Source: Mycolicibacterium novocastrense
GTDB taxonomy: Bacteria > Actinomycetota > Actinomycetes > Mycobacteriales > Mycobacteriaceae
Assembly (NCBI RefSeq): GCF_001570485.1
Contig: NZ_BCTA01000070.1
Location: forward strand, 32,803 to 96,802
Direction of reading: 5' to 3'
Length of the DNA stretch: 64,000 nt
A program made the position numbers and the translations under genes. Shown here piece after piece: positions 1 to 8,881 of the stretch (position 1 is its first letter; every line of letters begins with the position of its first letter). Under the pieces are notes generated by a model. The model was not told the origin of the DNA, searched no databases, and saw only the letters and a list, made by a program, of their open reading frames with translations.

Positions 1-2137
1 CCCGTTGAGTGATGAGTAGACGCGCCACTTTTCCGTCAGGGGACAGGAAGATGTCCAGCACTCGCTGGAAGTCTTCGTTCTCGAAGATATCCGGTGGCAG
101 ATAGAAGGAGTCGTCGTTCTGGGCGGCGTCGAAAGCCTTGCCCATGGCGGTCGAGTTCTCACTCGCTTCCTCCATTTGGGCGATCATCCCCGACATGGTG
201 CTGTGCATTGTCAGCATCATGGTCCGAGCGTTCTGCATGCTTTCGATCATTGTGGGGAACTGCTCGAGGAGCTGTGGCATGAGCGCGTCCAGGCGGTCGA
301 GGTTCTCCAGCAAACCGCGCATCTTATCGGTGATCTGATCGATACCGTCGATCGTGTCGAATACGGATCTGATGGCCCAGCAGATGGGAATGTTGAAGCA
401 GTGCGGCTCCCAATAGAAGTAGTTGCGAATCGGCCGGAAGAAATCGTCGAAATCCGCGACGCGATCGCGCAGCTCGTTGGTGATGTCCTCGAGTTCGTGA
501 GTCTTGCCGACCATGTCGTGAGTCGTGGACACGATCTGCCGGGTAAGGCCGTACATGCGTTGCATCACGGCCACCATTTCTTCCATCTCGTTCGCCTGGG
601 TGAGCATGTCGTCCATGCGGGCCCGCTGGAACGGCAGCATCTGCACCTGGGTGGCATTGCTCATGCTGAGCATGTATGGAATCGAAGTGTGCTTGAGCGG
701 CACCCCTCCAGGGCGCGTCACGCTCTGCACCCTGGCGACGCCCGGAACAGACAGCACACCCTTGGCGAGCTTGTTCAGGACAAGAAGATCGGGCGCATTG
801 CGCATGTCGTGGTCGGCCTCGACCAGCAAGATGTCAGGGGCCATCATCATCGATGGAGGGAAGTGGCGCTGGGCGGCGGCGAACCCCACGTTGGCCGGGA
901 TGTCGTCCGGAATGGTTTCCTGGTCGTTATAGGTGGGTTCGTAGCCGATCAGCGCCAACAGCCCGACCAGAGCGACGGCTATGGTCGCGACCAGGATGGG
1001 CGCGGGCCACCGCACGATTGCCGTGCCCACCCGCCGCCAGCGGTGAACTGCGATCTTTTTCCTGGGCTCGAATATCCCGAAGCGGCTGCCTACGACAAGA
1101 ACCGCGGGAATCAGCGTGAGGGCCACCGCGACCGCGATGACCATGCCCACTGCCGTGGGAACGCCCATGGTCTGGAACACCGGTAGCCGGGTGAAACTGA
1201 GGCAGTAAACCGCGCCGGCAATGGTCATACCGGACGCCAACACCACTTTGGCGACGCTTCGATAGGTGGTGTAGAAGGCCGTTTCCCGATCCTCGCCGGC
1301 CTCGCGCGCCTCTTGATATCGCCCCGTGAAGAAAATCCCGTAGTCGGTGCCAATCGCGATCGCTAGTGCGACCAGCACGTTGATGACGAATGTCGTCAGG
1401 CCGATGAGTTCGAGATCGCCGAGGAACGCGACGACTCCACGAGCCACCTGCACCTGAATCCCGACCAGGAGCAATATCAGGATCACCGTGAAGACCGAGC
1501 GGAAGACGATGAGCAGCATCACGAAGATCACTGCCAGGCTGAGAGCGGTGACGAGCGCGATCGTCCTGTTGCCCGCCGGGCCCAGATCCGCTGCGAACGC
1601 CGCGGGCCCGGTCACGAAAGCTTCGACACCGGGCGGCGCAGGCGTCCGGTCCACGATGTCTCGAACGGCCTGCACCGACTGGTTGGCCAAGGCTTGGCCC
1701 GGGTCGCCAGTGAGGCTGACTTGGACATACGCGGCTTTGCCGTCGGCGCTTTCCGCGGCCCCCGACGTGAGTGGATCGCCCCAGAAGTCCTGCACGTACT
1801 GCACGTGCGCCGAATCGGCTCTCAGCTGGCGTACCAACTCGTCGTAGTACGCGTGCGCATCGTCACCGAGAGGCTGCTGACCCTCCAGGACGATCATCAC
1901 CACGGTGTTGGACTTTGTCTCCGTGAAGTGCTCCGTCATGCGCTGCATCGCTTCGATCGACGGCGCTTTGGGAGGCTCCAGCGTTACCGCACGCTCCTCC
2001 TGGACCTTCTCCAGAGGGGGGACACCGACAGTCAGGAGGACCGTGATCGCCAGCCACGCCAGAATGATGGGCACCGCCAGGCGGTAGATCCATCGCGCTA
2101 TCGCGGGCGGTTTATGGTGCAGCCGGTCGGTACTCAT
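1..2137 (-). CDS. MmpL-family RND lipid/siderophore transporter, C-terminus cut off by the window edge
   Basis: This is an inner-membrane RND exporter of the mycobacterial MmpL family. About 712 residues are visible and roughly 250 C-terminal residues lie beyond position 1, judged from the usual length near 960. The ATG at 2137 overlaps the mmpS stop (ATGA). Visible parts are transmembrane segment 1 (about residues 17-39), a large periplasmic domain (about 45-190), a transmembrane bundle (about 193-350) and the second periplasmic domain, which holds a long coiled segment rich in Met and Gln. The proton-relay Asp-Tyr pair typical of MmpL proteins is present as GTDYGIFF (D265-Y266). A paired MmpS suggests the MmpS4/5-MmpL4/5 type, which exports siderophores or glycopeptidolipid-type lipids. 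The substrate cannot be read from the sequence. Confidence 0.93.
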   Translation of the reverse strand, partial: MSTDRLHHKPPAIARWIYRLAVPIILAWLAITVLLTVGVPPLEKVQEERAVTLEPPKAPSIEAMQRMTEHFTETKSNTVVMIVLEGQQPLGDDAHAYYDELVRQLRADSAHVQYVQDFWGDPLTSGAAESADGKAAYVQVSLTGDPGQALANQSVQAVRDIVDRTPAPPGVEAFVTGPAAFAADLGPAGNRTIALVTALSLAVIFVMLLIVFRSVFTVILILLLVGIQVQVARGVVAFLGDLELIGLTTFVINVLVALAIAIGTDYGIFFTGRYQEAREAGEDRETAFYTTYRSVAKVVLASGMTIAGAVYCLSFTRLPVFQTMGVPTAVGMVIAVAVALTLIPAVLVVGSRFGIFEPRKKIAVHRWRRVGTAIVRWPAPILVATIAVALVGLLALIGYEPTYNDQETIPDDIPANVGFAAAQRHFPPSMMMAPDILLVEADHDMRNAPDLLVLNKLAKGVLSVPGVARVQSVTRPGGVPLKHTSIPYMLSMSNATQVQMLPFQRARMDDMLTQANEMEEMVAVMQRMYGLTRQIVSTTHDMVGKTHELEDITNELRDRVADFDDFFRPIRNYFYWEPHCFNIPICWAIRSVFDTIDGIDQITDKMRGLLENLDRLDALMPQLLEQFPTMIESMQNARTMMLTMHSTMSGMIAQMEEASENSTAMGKAFDAAQNDDSFYLPPDIFENEDFQRVLDIFLSPDGKVARLLITQR

Positions 2138-2565
2138 GCGGCCTTCAGCAAACAGAAGGTGAACGCGTTGACACCCTCCCTGACTCGCTCCGCCTTCACC
2201 TCGTCGTCGACGATAATCCGGCAACCGATGCTGTTACCCGTACCCTGCGCCGCGATGTTTCCGACGCCCGACGTCTCGGTGATGGGGAAACTCGTGGTCC
2301 ACGGCAGGCTCGCGCCCTCGACGAGTTCGGGGTCCGCGTTCTCGTTGAAGAAGCTGATATCCGCGACCGTCCCCGGAGGACCGAACACCTCGTAAACCAG
2401 GTACTTGGGGTCGTATGGCCGAGCTTCCTGGCGCTCGGTGTCGGCGTACGACGGACGATGTTCGTTGCCGAAGACGCCTTGCAGCCGCGAAACCGTGAAT
2501 CCACCGGCCAAGAGCACGACGAGTATGAGCAGCGGGATCCACAGCCGCCCCAGTACCTTGAGAAT
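2134..2565 (-). CDS. MmpS-family membrane accessory protein with probable ATT start
   Basis: MmpS proteins are small partners of MmpL exporters, with one N-terminal transmembrane helix and a periplasmic beta-sandwich domain. The domain here ends in a CRIIVDDEVKAERV-type region and CLLKAA, as in the family. The first GTG (2517) falls inside the transmembrane helix, so using it would destroy the membrane anchor. Upstream in the same frame, before the stop at 2605-2607, there is no ATG, GTG or TTG. There is an ATT at 2565, preceded at good distance by a strong GAGAGGGGGA ribosome site. This gives an N-terminus of the form xLKVLGRLWIPLLILVVLL, which matches MmpS architecture. I infer the ATT start; a frameshift or sequencing error upstream is the alternative. 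The gene is translationally coupled to mmpL. Confidence 0.8.
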   Translation of the reverse strand: MLKVLGRLWIPLLILVVLLAGGFTVSRLQGVFGNEHRPSYADTERQEARPYDPKYLVYEVFGPPGTVADISFFNENADPELVEGASLPWTTSFPITETSGVGNIAAQGTGNSIGCRIIVDDEVKAERVREGVNAFTFCLLKAA

Positions 2566-3283
2566 CGCGCTCCCCCTCTCCGTCCCGTGCCGTCGTCCGT
2601 CCGCCTATAGAACTCACAACCACACCGACCGCTCCGGCGGGCTATGTGCCTCGATGCGGCGGCATGCGAGGCTAGCTTATGGGGTCACCGCAAACGTGTG
2701 GCGCCTCGGTCAGCGCAATGCGATCTTGACGAGTAAACCACGGCGGTGGCCTCCAGAATCTGCTCGTTCTCAACGCGATATGGGATCGTAATGCACGTTT
2801 GCGTACGCCACCGCACGGTACCGATGTTCCATATCTCCCCGCAAATTTAAAGTAACCCGGGTTCGCCTGTTCCGCTGGGCAGTACACCGCAAGCACATTC
2901 ACAGAAAACACCGATGGACGGCGCGCGGGATGACTGCCGGGAATTAGCTCGTGGCGCCGGCCGGACATGTCTGACGATTTTCTTACGGTCGCGAAAATAC
3001 CTGGTGGCGCGGCGTCGTACCAGCGGCAACAACCGCTCCCCAGCCGATCTGCGAGCCCCAGGTGACGGTCGCTGAAAACGTTGCGGCACAGCAAATCTGA
3101 TGACTTCTGATCGGCCGCCCCGCGGCGGATCGGCTACGTTTCGGGCCCTTTGACTGAAAATGATGTCCGCAGCGTGGCCCGGTCTTATGCTGACTTATAG
3201 CGACGGCATGTTTCCCCGAGTACGCGGGGTGGGGGTTAACCCCCCCCTGATCTGTCCGGTAAACGGCATGTTGTCGCACGATA
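2566..3283. other. Long divergent intergenic region between mmpS and the sensor kinase gene
   Basis: About 718 bases without a convincing gene. Base composition dips below the surroundings in 2800-3000. Reading frames here lack codon bias and ribosome sites. The region must hold the promoters of the divergent mmpSL and histidine kinase operons. The only strong structure I see is the palindrome at 3231-3244. Confidence 0.6.
3231..3244. promoter_or_regulatory. Perfect 14-bp palindrome upstream of the two-component operon
   Basis: GGGGGTTAACCCCC is a perfect dyad about 40 bases before the kinase start and is embedded in longer G and C runs. Position and symmetry fit an operator for the adjacent response regulator. 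It could also be a short hairpin in the leader. No factor can be assigned from sequence alone. Confidence 0.4.
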
Positions 3284-4609
3284 GTGGCCCGTACGTTTGA
3301 TGGTGTGGTCACAGTGATGGGACATGCGGTCGAGCCGGTCAGGGTTGACGCGACCGCTGCGGCGGTCCGTCTGCGGATCGGCGTTGTGCCCACCGCGTCG
3401 CTGATCGTGGGCGCGGTGATCGCCGTGGCGTGGCTGTGGATACCGATCACGATCGCGGTTGTCGGGATCGCGTCGATTCCCTCTGTGATCGGTTTTGCCG
3501 TTGCCGTAGTCATATTCGTGTACCTGATGCGCTTGGCCGGGTGGCTCGAGCGGCTGCGTAGCGAGGCCGTCTTCGGCATGGATCTCCAGGACGCGCCCCG
3601 AAACACGTCTCACTACAACGGTTTTCAAGGCTGGCTTCACCAACTGTGGCTGGACCTCAACAGCGCGCGCTTCTGGAAGGGTTGCCTTCACCACTTTCTT
3701 CGGGCGTTTTACGACCTCCTGGCCGCTGGCCTGGCGTTCGTGCTTCTGGCGTTCGGGGTACTGGCGCCGGCGGCGGCGATCGCCGTGAGTCGCGGCGACG
3801 ACGCCCAACTCTCCTTCATTCCGACCGGACTTGCGTGGCCCTTGGCCGCTGTCGCATTGATGGCCGCCGCTGCCACCCTGGTCTTTGCGCCGCTTCTCGA
3901 CGCCAAAATCGACCATTGGCTGCTCGCCCCGTCGCCGGCCGCGGTGCTGCAACACGAGGTGAACGCTCTCGCAGATGCTCGGTTGGGCGCGGTGTCATCG
4001 GCGCAGACCGAGCGACGCCGCATCGAGCGCGACCTGCACGACAGTGTTCAGCCCCGACTGGTGTCTCTCGCGATCACGATCGGTCTTGCGCAAACCAAGC
4101 TCGAATCCGACCCGGCCTCTGCCAAAGCGCTGATCGCCGAGGCGCACGACGATGCGAAAACCGCTCTGGTGGAACTACGTAACGTGGTGCGCGGTATCGC
4201 ACCGACGATTCTGTCCGACCGGGGATTGGACGCCGCGCTCTCGTCGGTGGTGCAGCGCGCTCGAAACACCGGGGTGCCCACCACGCTGGACATCGACTTA
4301 CCCCGGCGTATCCCTTCGGAGACGGAATCGGTCGCCTACTTCGTCGTCGCCGAGGCGCTGACCAATGTCGCGAAGCACGCGACGGCGTCGCGCGCTGCCG
4401 TGACGGTTCGACTCGACGAGGCCGAAAACACGCTTCACGTATCCGTATTCGACGATGGCCGCGGCGGCGCACAAGTCACTGACAACGCGAACGCCACCGG
4501 TCTGCGCGGCCTGGCCGAAAGGGTCCGGGCTGCCCGCGGCACGTTCACGGTTTCCAGTCCGACGTCCGGGCCCACGATTGTCGCTGCGGTATTGCCATGC
4601 GCATCGTGA
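3284..4609 (+). CDS. Sensor histidine kinase, HisKA_3/NarL-NreB type with membrane sensor domain
   Basis: A membrane sensor kinase for the response regulator encoded just downstream. Residues 35-205 carry two pairs of hydrophobic helices separated by an AVFGMD..FWKGCLHHFLRAFYD region, resembling the actinobacterial putative-sensor domain. The dimerisation/phosphoacceptor helix has the HisKA_3 signature RRRIERDLHDSVQPRL with His252. It is followed by an N-box (VAEALTNVAKHA, about 353-364) and a G-box (FDDGRGGA, then GLRGLAERV). The start is uncertain: GTG 3284 or ATG 3317 (residue 12). The 3' end overlaps the regulator gene by 13 bases, so the two are co-expressed. The signal is unknown. Divergence from mmpSL makes envelope-related control of that exporter a reasonable guess only. 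Confidence 0.88.
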   Translation: MARTFDGVVTVMGHAVEPVRVDATAAAVRLRIGVVPTASLIVGAVIAVAWLWIPITIAVVGIASIPSVIGFAVAVVIFVYLMRLAGWLERLRSEAVFGMDLQDAPRNTSHYNGFQGWLHQLWLDLNSARFWKGCLHHFLRAFYDLLAAGLAFVLLAFGVLAPAAAIAVSRGDDAQLSFIPTGLAWPLAAVALMAAAATLVFAPLLDAKIDHWLLAPSPAAVLQHEVNALADARLGAVSSAQTERRRIERDLHDSVQPRLVSLAITIGLAQTKLESDPASAKALIAEAHDDAKTALVELRNVVRGIAPTILSDRGLDAALSSVVQRARNTGVPTTLDIDLPRRIPSETESVAYFVVAEALTNVAKHATASRAAVTVRLDEAENTLHVSVFDDGRGGAQVTDNANATGLRGLAERVRAARGTFTVSSPTSGPTIVAAVLPCAS

Positions 4610-5241
4610 TCGCCGAGGACTCGGCGTTGCTGCGCGCCGGTATCGAACGCATCCTCATCGATGCCGGCCATGAGGTCGTGGCGGGTGTGAGCGACGCGAC
4701 GGACCTGCTTCGCCTCGTCAACGAGACCAATCCTGATCTTGTGATCGTCGATGTGCGGATGCCGCCGACCTTCACCGACGAGGGAATACGCGCCGCAGCG
4801 CTGTTGCGCGGCCAGAATCCGGAGTCACCGGTACTGGTGTTGTCGCACTACGTCGAAGAGCGCTACGCCTCCGATCTGATCACCTCGGACACCCGTGGCT
4901 TCGGGTACCTGCTCAAAGATCGCGTCGCCGACGTACCGGCGTTCCTCGACGCGGTGGCAGTCGTGGGCACCGGCGGGACCCTGCTCGACCCGGAGGTCGT
5001 GTCCCAGATACTCGCGCGGTCGCATCGTCGCAGCGCACTCGATCAGCTCACTCCCCGCGAGACCGAGGTGCTGCAACTCATGGCCGAAGGCAGAACCAAC
5101 TCGGCGATCGCCACGACCTTGCATATGTCGACCGGCTCGGCCGAAAAACACATCGCCTCCATCTTCACCAAGTTGGGGTTAGCGCCCGATGACACCGAAA
5201 ACCGGCGTGTACTCGCTGTTTTGCGCTACCTCGAATCGTAA
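4597..5241 (+). CDS. NarL/FixJ-family response regulator
   Basis: Cytoplasmic DNA-binding partner of the preceding kinase. The receiver domain (residues 1-120) has the acidic pair ED at 7-8, phosphoacceptor Asp52 in VIVDVRMP, and a Lys near 108 (LLKDRV). The C-terminal LuxR-type helix-turn-helix begins LTPRETEVLQLMAEGRTN and includes MSTGSAEKHIASIFTKLGL. At 214 residues it has standard length. The ATG lies within the end of the kinase gene. The operon continues with two small genes after 21 bases. Likely targets include its own operon and possibly the divergent mmpSL operon, but that is inference. Confidence 0.92.
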   Translation: MRIVIAEDSALLRAGIERILIDAGHEVVAGVSDATDLLRLVNETNPDLVIVDVRMPPTFTDEGIRAAALLRGQNPESPVLVLSHYVEERYASDLITSDTRGFGYLLKDRVADVPAFLDAVAVVGTGGTLLDPEVVSQILARSHRRSALDQLTPRETEVLQLMAEGRTNSAIATTLHMSTGSAEKHIASIFTKLGLAPDDTENRRVLAVLRYLES

Positions 5242-5262
5242 GCAAGAGAAGGGACCAAAGAG

Positions 5263-5760
5263 ATGACAACTATCTCCGGCATAGTCGCCGCTCGACGGAC
5301 GGGATTGAAGTCCGACCGAGAGGTGATCGAGGACGCGCTGACGCTCCTCGAGATGGACAACGGGTGGACTCAGGGCAGCTACTGCCGCGACCGGGATGGG
5401 CGCGAGGTACGACCCGACGCCGACGCTCCAGGCGGCTGGGTAGCGGTGCGGACCGAACACGTCGGCGGGGGCGGCTTCGTGGTGCACACCCAGAGCGGGG
5501 TGAGGCCGTGCAGCTTCTGCCTGGGCGGGGCACTGCGTGTGGCGGCCGGTTATTGGCACGGTGCACAGCCGTTCGCGGTATCCGAGCAGGTGGAACGGCT
5601 GGAGTGCCTTATCCTGCAACTGGCCAACTCCGTCACCGCACCAGGTTGGCTGACCCTACAGAGCTTCAACGACGATTCTCACACCACCAAGGCCGACGCG
5701 GTCCTCATGCTCAAGCTCGCGGCGGCCCACCTCGATGCGCAGGAGCAGAAGCACCGGTGA
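5263..5760 (+). CDS. Small conserved protein resembling DUF6197
   Basis: A 165-residue soluble protein behind a good ribosome site (GAGAAGGGA, 8 bases upstream). It has an N-terminal helical part (REVIEDALTLLEMDNGWTQG), a central CSFCLGGALRVAAGYW segment and a C-terminal FNDDSHTTKADAVLMLKLAA helix. This pattern resembles the DUF6197 family common in actinobacteria and their phages. No catalytic motif is evident. Position as third gene of the two-component operon suggests an output or modulator role, but function is unknown. Confidence 0.7.
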   Translation: MTTISGIVAARRTGLKSDREVIEDALTLLEMDNGWTQGSYCRDRDGREVRPDADAPGGWVAVRTEHVGGGGFVVHTQSGVRPCSFCLGGALRVAAGYWHGAQPFAVSEQVERLECLILQLANSVTAPGWLTLQSFNDDSHTTKADAVLMLKLAAAHLDAQEQKHR

Positions 5761-5794
5761 GCAGATTCGACCTTGGCGCCAGCCGACACCCCTG

Positions 5795-6613
5795 ATGTCG
5801 GGCGGCCGCCGCACAACGATGCGCGTTGCGCTCGTCGTCGTCGCCGCGCTCGTTTGCATTGCGACGTTGGCCGGCCTCGGTGTTCTCGCGTTCGGACTCG
5901 CAGGCAGTCGCGTCGTCGCCGACACGTTCGCATTGCCGGCCGACATCCGCACGCTGACCATTGATACCGGGGATGTGCCGGTGGCGGTACGCCTGACCAC
6001 CGACGACAACGCCGAAGAGGCGCGTCTCGCGCTGAGGATGGTGACAAGGGCCGATGGTCCGCCGATGACAGTGGTGAACGACGAGACGAGCAGCCGGGTC
6101 ACTCTCGCCGGCGGCGGTTCGGAGTTCCCCTGGTTCGACGGCACCGGAGAAATTGCCGTGGTCCTTCCGCCGGATGCCGCGCGACGGTTGAGCGTGACCG
6201 TCGATCACCGGGCAGGCCCGCTCACCGTCCAAGCGGACCTCGATAAGCTGGTCGCGACGACAGACCGAGGCAATGTGTGGCTCGGCGGCTCAGCCCGTCG
6301 AATCGACATCGACGTCCGCCACGGCGACATCAGAACCAGCACCAGAGTTGCCGTATCGGAATCATTCAGTGCGGCAGTCGAATCCGGCAGTGTCTCGGTA
6401 GAGTTTCGCGGGCCACCCCGGATGACCGAGGTGATCGCCGACGGCAATGTGACTTTAGGACTGCCCGGCACAGAGCCGTATCGCGTGCGCGCCCGAACCG
6501 GGCAGCCAAATGGCGAGACAAGGGTCACCGTGCCGCAAACAACCGACCCTGACGCCCCCGAGGTGACAGCTCGCTCCGAGCGCGGCCACGTGCACATCGA
6601 CGAGATTCGCTGA
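5795..6613 (+). CDS. Membrane-anchored DUF4097-like beta-repeat protein
   Basis: About 272 residues with one N-terminal transmembrane helix (MRVALVVVAALVCIATLAGL, starting near residue 9). The extracytoplasmic part is rich in short beta repeats: TVDHRAG, ATTDRGNVWL, DVRHGDIR, AVESGSVSVEF, TARSERGHVHI. That pattern of alternating strands and G/D turns is typical of DUF4097-type putative adhesin or polymeric beta-helix domains, which often accompany envelope-stress two-component systems. The ATG at 5795 lies 34 bases after the previous stop. ATG 5735, overlapping the preceding gene, and ATG 5819 are alternatives. Probably the last gene of the operon. Confidence 0.68.
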   Translation: MSGGRRTTMRVALVVVAALVCIATLAGLGVLAFGLAGSRVVADTFALPADIRTLTIDTGDVPVAVRLTTDDNAEEARLALRMVTRADGPPMTVVNDETSSRVTLAGGGSEFPWFDGTGEIAVVLPPDAARRLSVTVDHRAGPLTVQADLDKLVATTDRGNVWLGGSARRIDIDVRHGDIRTSTRVAVSESFSAAVESGSVSVEFRGPPRMTEVIADGNVTLGLPGTEPYRVRARTGQPNGETRVTVPQTTDPDAPEVTARSERGHVHIDEIR

Positions 6614-6823
6614 GTTGATCGGCAACCCTGCGCTTCCCTGGAGTCGAAGACCTTCACAGCAAAATCTGCGTTGGGGGGCTAGCAAACCATCCGAGCGACG
6701 CCTGCACTCGGAGGCAGTTCGGACAGCAGCCTCTGGATCCCTGGAGTTTCCCAGGCCGAGTCACCCGAAAGCATCTGCACCGCCTCCCCCGCTTGAGCCC
6801 ATCAATCAGGCAAGATTGGCTAC

Positions 6824-7537
6824 ATGGCCAGTGGTACAGACAGTGGCGGAGCCTCACCTCGAGTTCTCGTGGTCGACGACGACCCCGACGTGCTGGCCTC
6901 GCTCGAGCGCGGCCTGCGACTGTCCGGGTTCGACGTGGCCACCGCGGTCGACGGCGCCGAGGCGCTGCGCAGCGCGACCGAGACCCGGCCCGACGCGATC
7001 GTCCTCGACATCAACATGCCCGTCCTCGACGGCGTCAGCGTGGTCACCGCACTGCGCGCAATGGACAACGACGTACCGGTATGCGTGCTCTCCGCACGCA
7101 GCTCGGTCGACGACCGCGTCGCCGGTCTCGAGGCGGGAGCCGACGACTACCTGGTCAAACCGTTCGTGCTGCAGGAACTGGTGGCCCGCGTGAAGGCCCT
7201 ACTGCGTCGGCGCGGCTCCACTGCGACCTTCTCCTCGGAAACCATCCAGGTCGGCCCGCTCGAAGTCGACATCCCGGGCCGTCGAGCCCGCGTCAACGGC
7301 GTCGACGTCGACCTGACCAAACGCGAATTCGACCTGCTCGCGGTGCTGGCCGAGCACAAGACCGCCGTGCTGTCGCGCGCGCAGCTGCTCGAGCTCGTCT
7401 GGGGCTACGACTTCGCCGCCGACACCAACGTCGTCGACGTCTTCATCGGCTACCTGCGCCGCAAGCTCGAAGCGGGCGGCGCTCCCCGGCTCCTGCACAC
7501 CGTTCGCGGAGTGGGGTTCGTCCTGCGGACGCAGTGA
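6824..7537 (+). CDS. prrA: Response regulator PrrA
   Basis: OmpR/PhoB-class regulator of the mycobacterial PrrAB system. I recognise it by near-identity, from memory, to M. tuberculosis PrrA across LVVDDDPDVLASLERGLRLS and the winged-helix stretch LTKREFDLLAVLAEHKTAVL. Phosphoacceptor Asp62 is in IVLDINMP. The conserved K is in LVKPFVLQELV. The winged-helix DNA-binding domain occupies about residues 135-237. The stop codon overlaps the prrB start (TGATG), so the two are translated together. The family controls respiration, redox and nitrogen responses in mycobacteria. The 210 bases before it hold no gene and nothing I can resolve beyond a presumed promoter. Confidence 0.97.
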   Translation: MASGTDSGGASPRVLVVDDDPDVLASLERGLRLSGFDVATAVDGAEALRSATETRPDAIVLDINMPVLDGVSVVTALRAMDNDVPVCVLSARSSVDDRVAGLEAGADDYLVKPFVLQELVARVKALLRRRGSTATFSSETIQVGPLEVDIPGRRARVNGVDVDLTKREFDLLAVLAEHKTAVLSRAQLLELVWGYDFAADTNVVDVFIGYLRRKLEAGGAPRLLHTVRGVGFVLRTQ

Positions 7538-8880
7538 TGTCTGTGCTCTCGCGGATCTTCCGCCGAACTCCGTCGCTGCGCACCCGCGTCGCGCTGGCCA
7601 CCGCAATCGGCGCGGCGATCGTCGTCGTCATCGTGGGAACGGTCGTCTGGGTCGGCATCACCAACGACCGCAAGGAACGCCTCGACCGCCGGCTCGACGA
7701 GGCCGCCGGCTTCGCGATCCCGTTCCTACCGCGGGGCCTGGACGAGATACCGAAGTCGCCGACCAACCAGGACGCGGTCATCACCGTGCACCGCGGTGAC
7801 GAGGTGACGTCCAATTCCAATGTCGTCCTCCCCCAGCTCGAACCCGGATACGCCGACACCTACGTCGACGGCGTGCGCTACCGCGTGCGCACCGTCGACA
7901 TCCCCTACTACCCCGGGCCGATGTCGGTGGCCGTCGGCGCCACCTACGACGCCACCATCGCCGATACCAACAACCTGCACCGACGAGTGATCATCATCTG
8001 CGTGTTCGCCGTCGGCGCCGCCTCGGTGTTCGGCTGGGTACTGGCCGCGTTCGCGGTGCGCCCGCTCAAGAGCCTGGCGCAACAAACCCGTCAGATCGAC
8101 GCCGGCGACGAGGACCCCGACGTCGAGGTGCGCGGCGCCACCGAGGCCGTCGAGATCGCCGAGGCGGTTAAGGGCCTGGTCGAACGTGTGTGGAAGGAAC
8201 AGGACCGTACCAAGGCCGCGCTGGCGTCGGCGCGCGACTTCGCCTCGGTCTCCGCCCACGAACTGCGCACGCCGTTGACTGCGATGCGGACCAACCTGGA
8301 GGTGCTGTCCACCCTCGACCTGCCAGAGGACCAACGCAAAGAGGTGGTCAACGACGTGATCCGCACGCAGTCGCGCATCGAGGCGACACTCGGCGCGCTG
8401 GAACGGCTGGCACAGGGTGAACTGTCGACCGCCGACGACCACGTGCCCGTCGACATCACCGAGTTGCTGGACCGCGCCGCCCACGACGCGATGCGGGTCT
8501 ACCCGGACCTGGAGGTGTCGTTGGTGCCTGCACCGACGGTGATCATCGTGGGCCTGCCCGCAGGTCTGCGGTTGGCGGTCGACAACGCGATCGCCAACGC
8601 GGTGAAACACGGCGGCGCGACGCGCGTGCAGCTGTCGGCGGTCAGCTCACGAGCAGGTGTGGAGATCGCGATCGATGACGACGGCGTCGGCATCCCCGAG
8701 GAGGAGCGCTCGATCGTGTTCGAACGCTTCTCTCGCGGATCGACGGCGTCGGTTTCGGGCTCAGGGCTCGGCCTGGCTTTGGTGGCCCAGCAGGCCGAAC
8801 TGCATGGCGGCACAGCCTCTTTGGAGGAGAGCCCGCTGGGTGGCGCTCGCCTGCTGCTGCGCTTGCCCGGCCACCAATGA
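7537..8880 (+). CDS. prrB: Sensor histidine kinase PrrB
   Basis: 447-residue membrane kinase cognate to PrrA. Transmembrane helices lie at about 18-41 and 151-174, enclosing an extracytoplasmic sensor loop of roughly 110 residues. A HAMP linker follows (FAVRPLKSLAQQTRQIDAGD). The H-box is SVSAHELRTPLTAMR with His241. The N-box is DNAIANAVKHGG, and the G-boxes are DDDGVGIPEEER and GSGLGLALVAQ. The ATG overlaps the prrA stop. Length and order match PrrB of other mycobacteria. Confidence 0.97.
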   Translation: MSVLSRIFRRTPSLRTRVALATAIGAAIVVVIVGTVVWVGITNDRKERLDRRLDEAAGFAIPFLPRGLDEIPKSPTNQDAVITVHRGDEVTSNSNVVLPQLEPGYADTYVDGVRYRVRTVDIPYYPGPMSVAVGATYDATIADTNNLHRRVIIICVFAVGAASVFGWVLAAFAVRPLKSLAQQTRQIDAGDEDPDVEVRGATEAVEIAEAVKGLVERVWKEQDRTKAALASARDFASVSAHELRTPLTAMRTNLEVLSTLDLPEDQRKEVVNDVIRTQSRIEATLGALERLAQGELSTADDHVPVDITELLDRAAHDAMRVYPDLEVSLVPAPTVIIVGLPAGLRLAVDNAIANAVKHGGATRVQLSAVSSRAGVEIAIDDDGVGIPEEERSIVFERFSRGSTASVSGSGLGLALVAQQAELHGGTASLEESPLGGARLLLRLPGHQ

Positions 8881-8881
8881 G

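Noticed and set aside
2672..3094. Open frame of 140 codons on the minus strand in the mmpS-kinase gap
   Set aside because: No ribosome site, no mycobacterial codon bias, Cys/Trp/Arg-rich composition and no domain; it spans a region of lower GC that looks intergenic.
6793..7536. Extension of prrB upstream through the prrA region
   Set aside because: The reading frame is open through prrA but encodes Arg-rich nonsense; the PrrB N-terminus at ATG 7537 matches the family.
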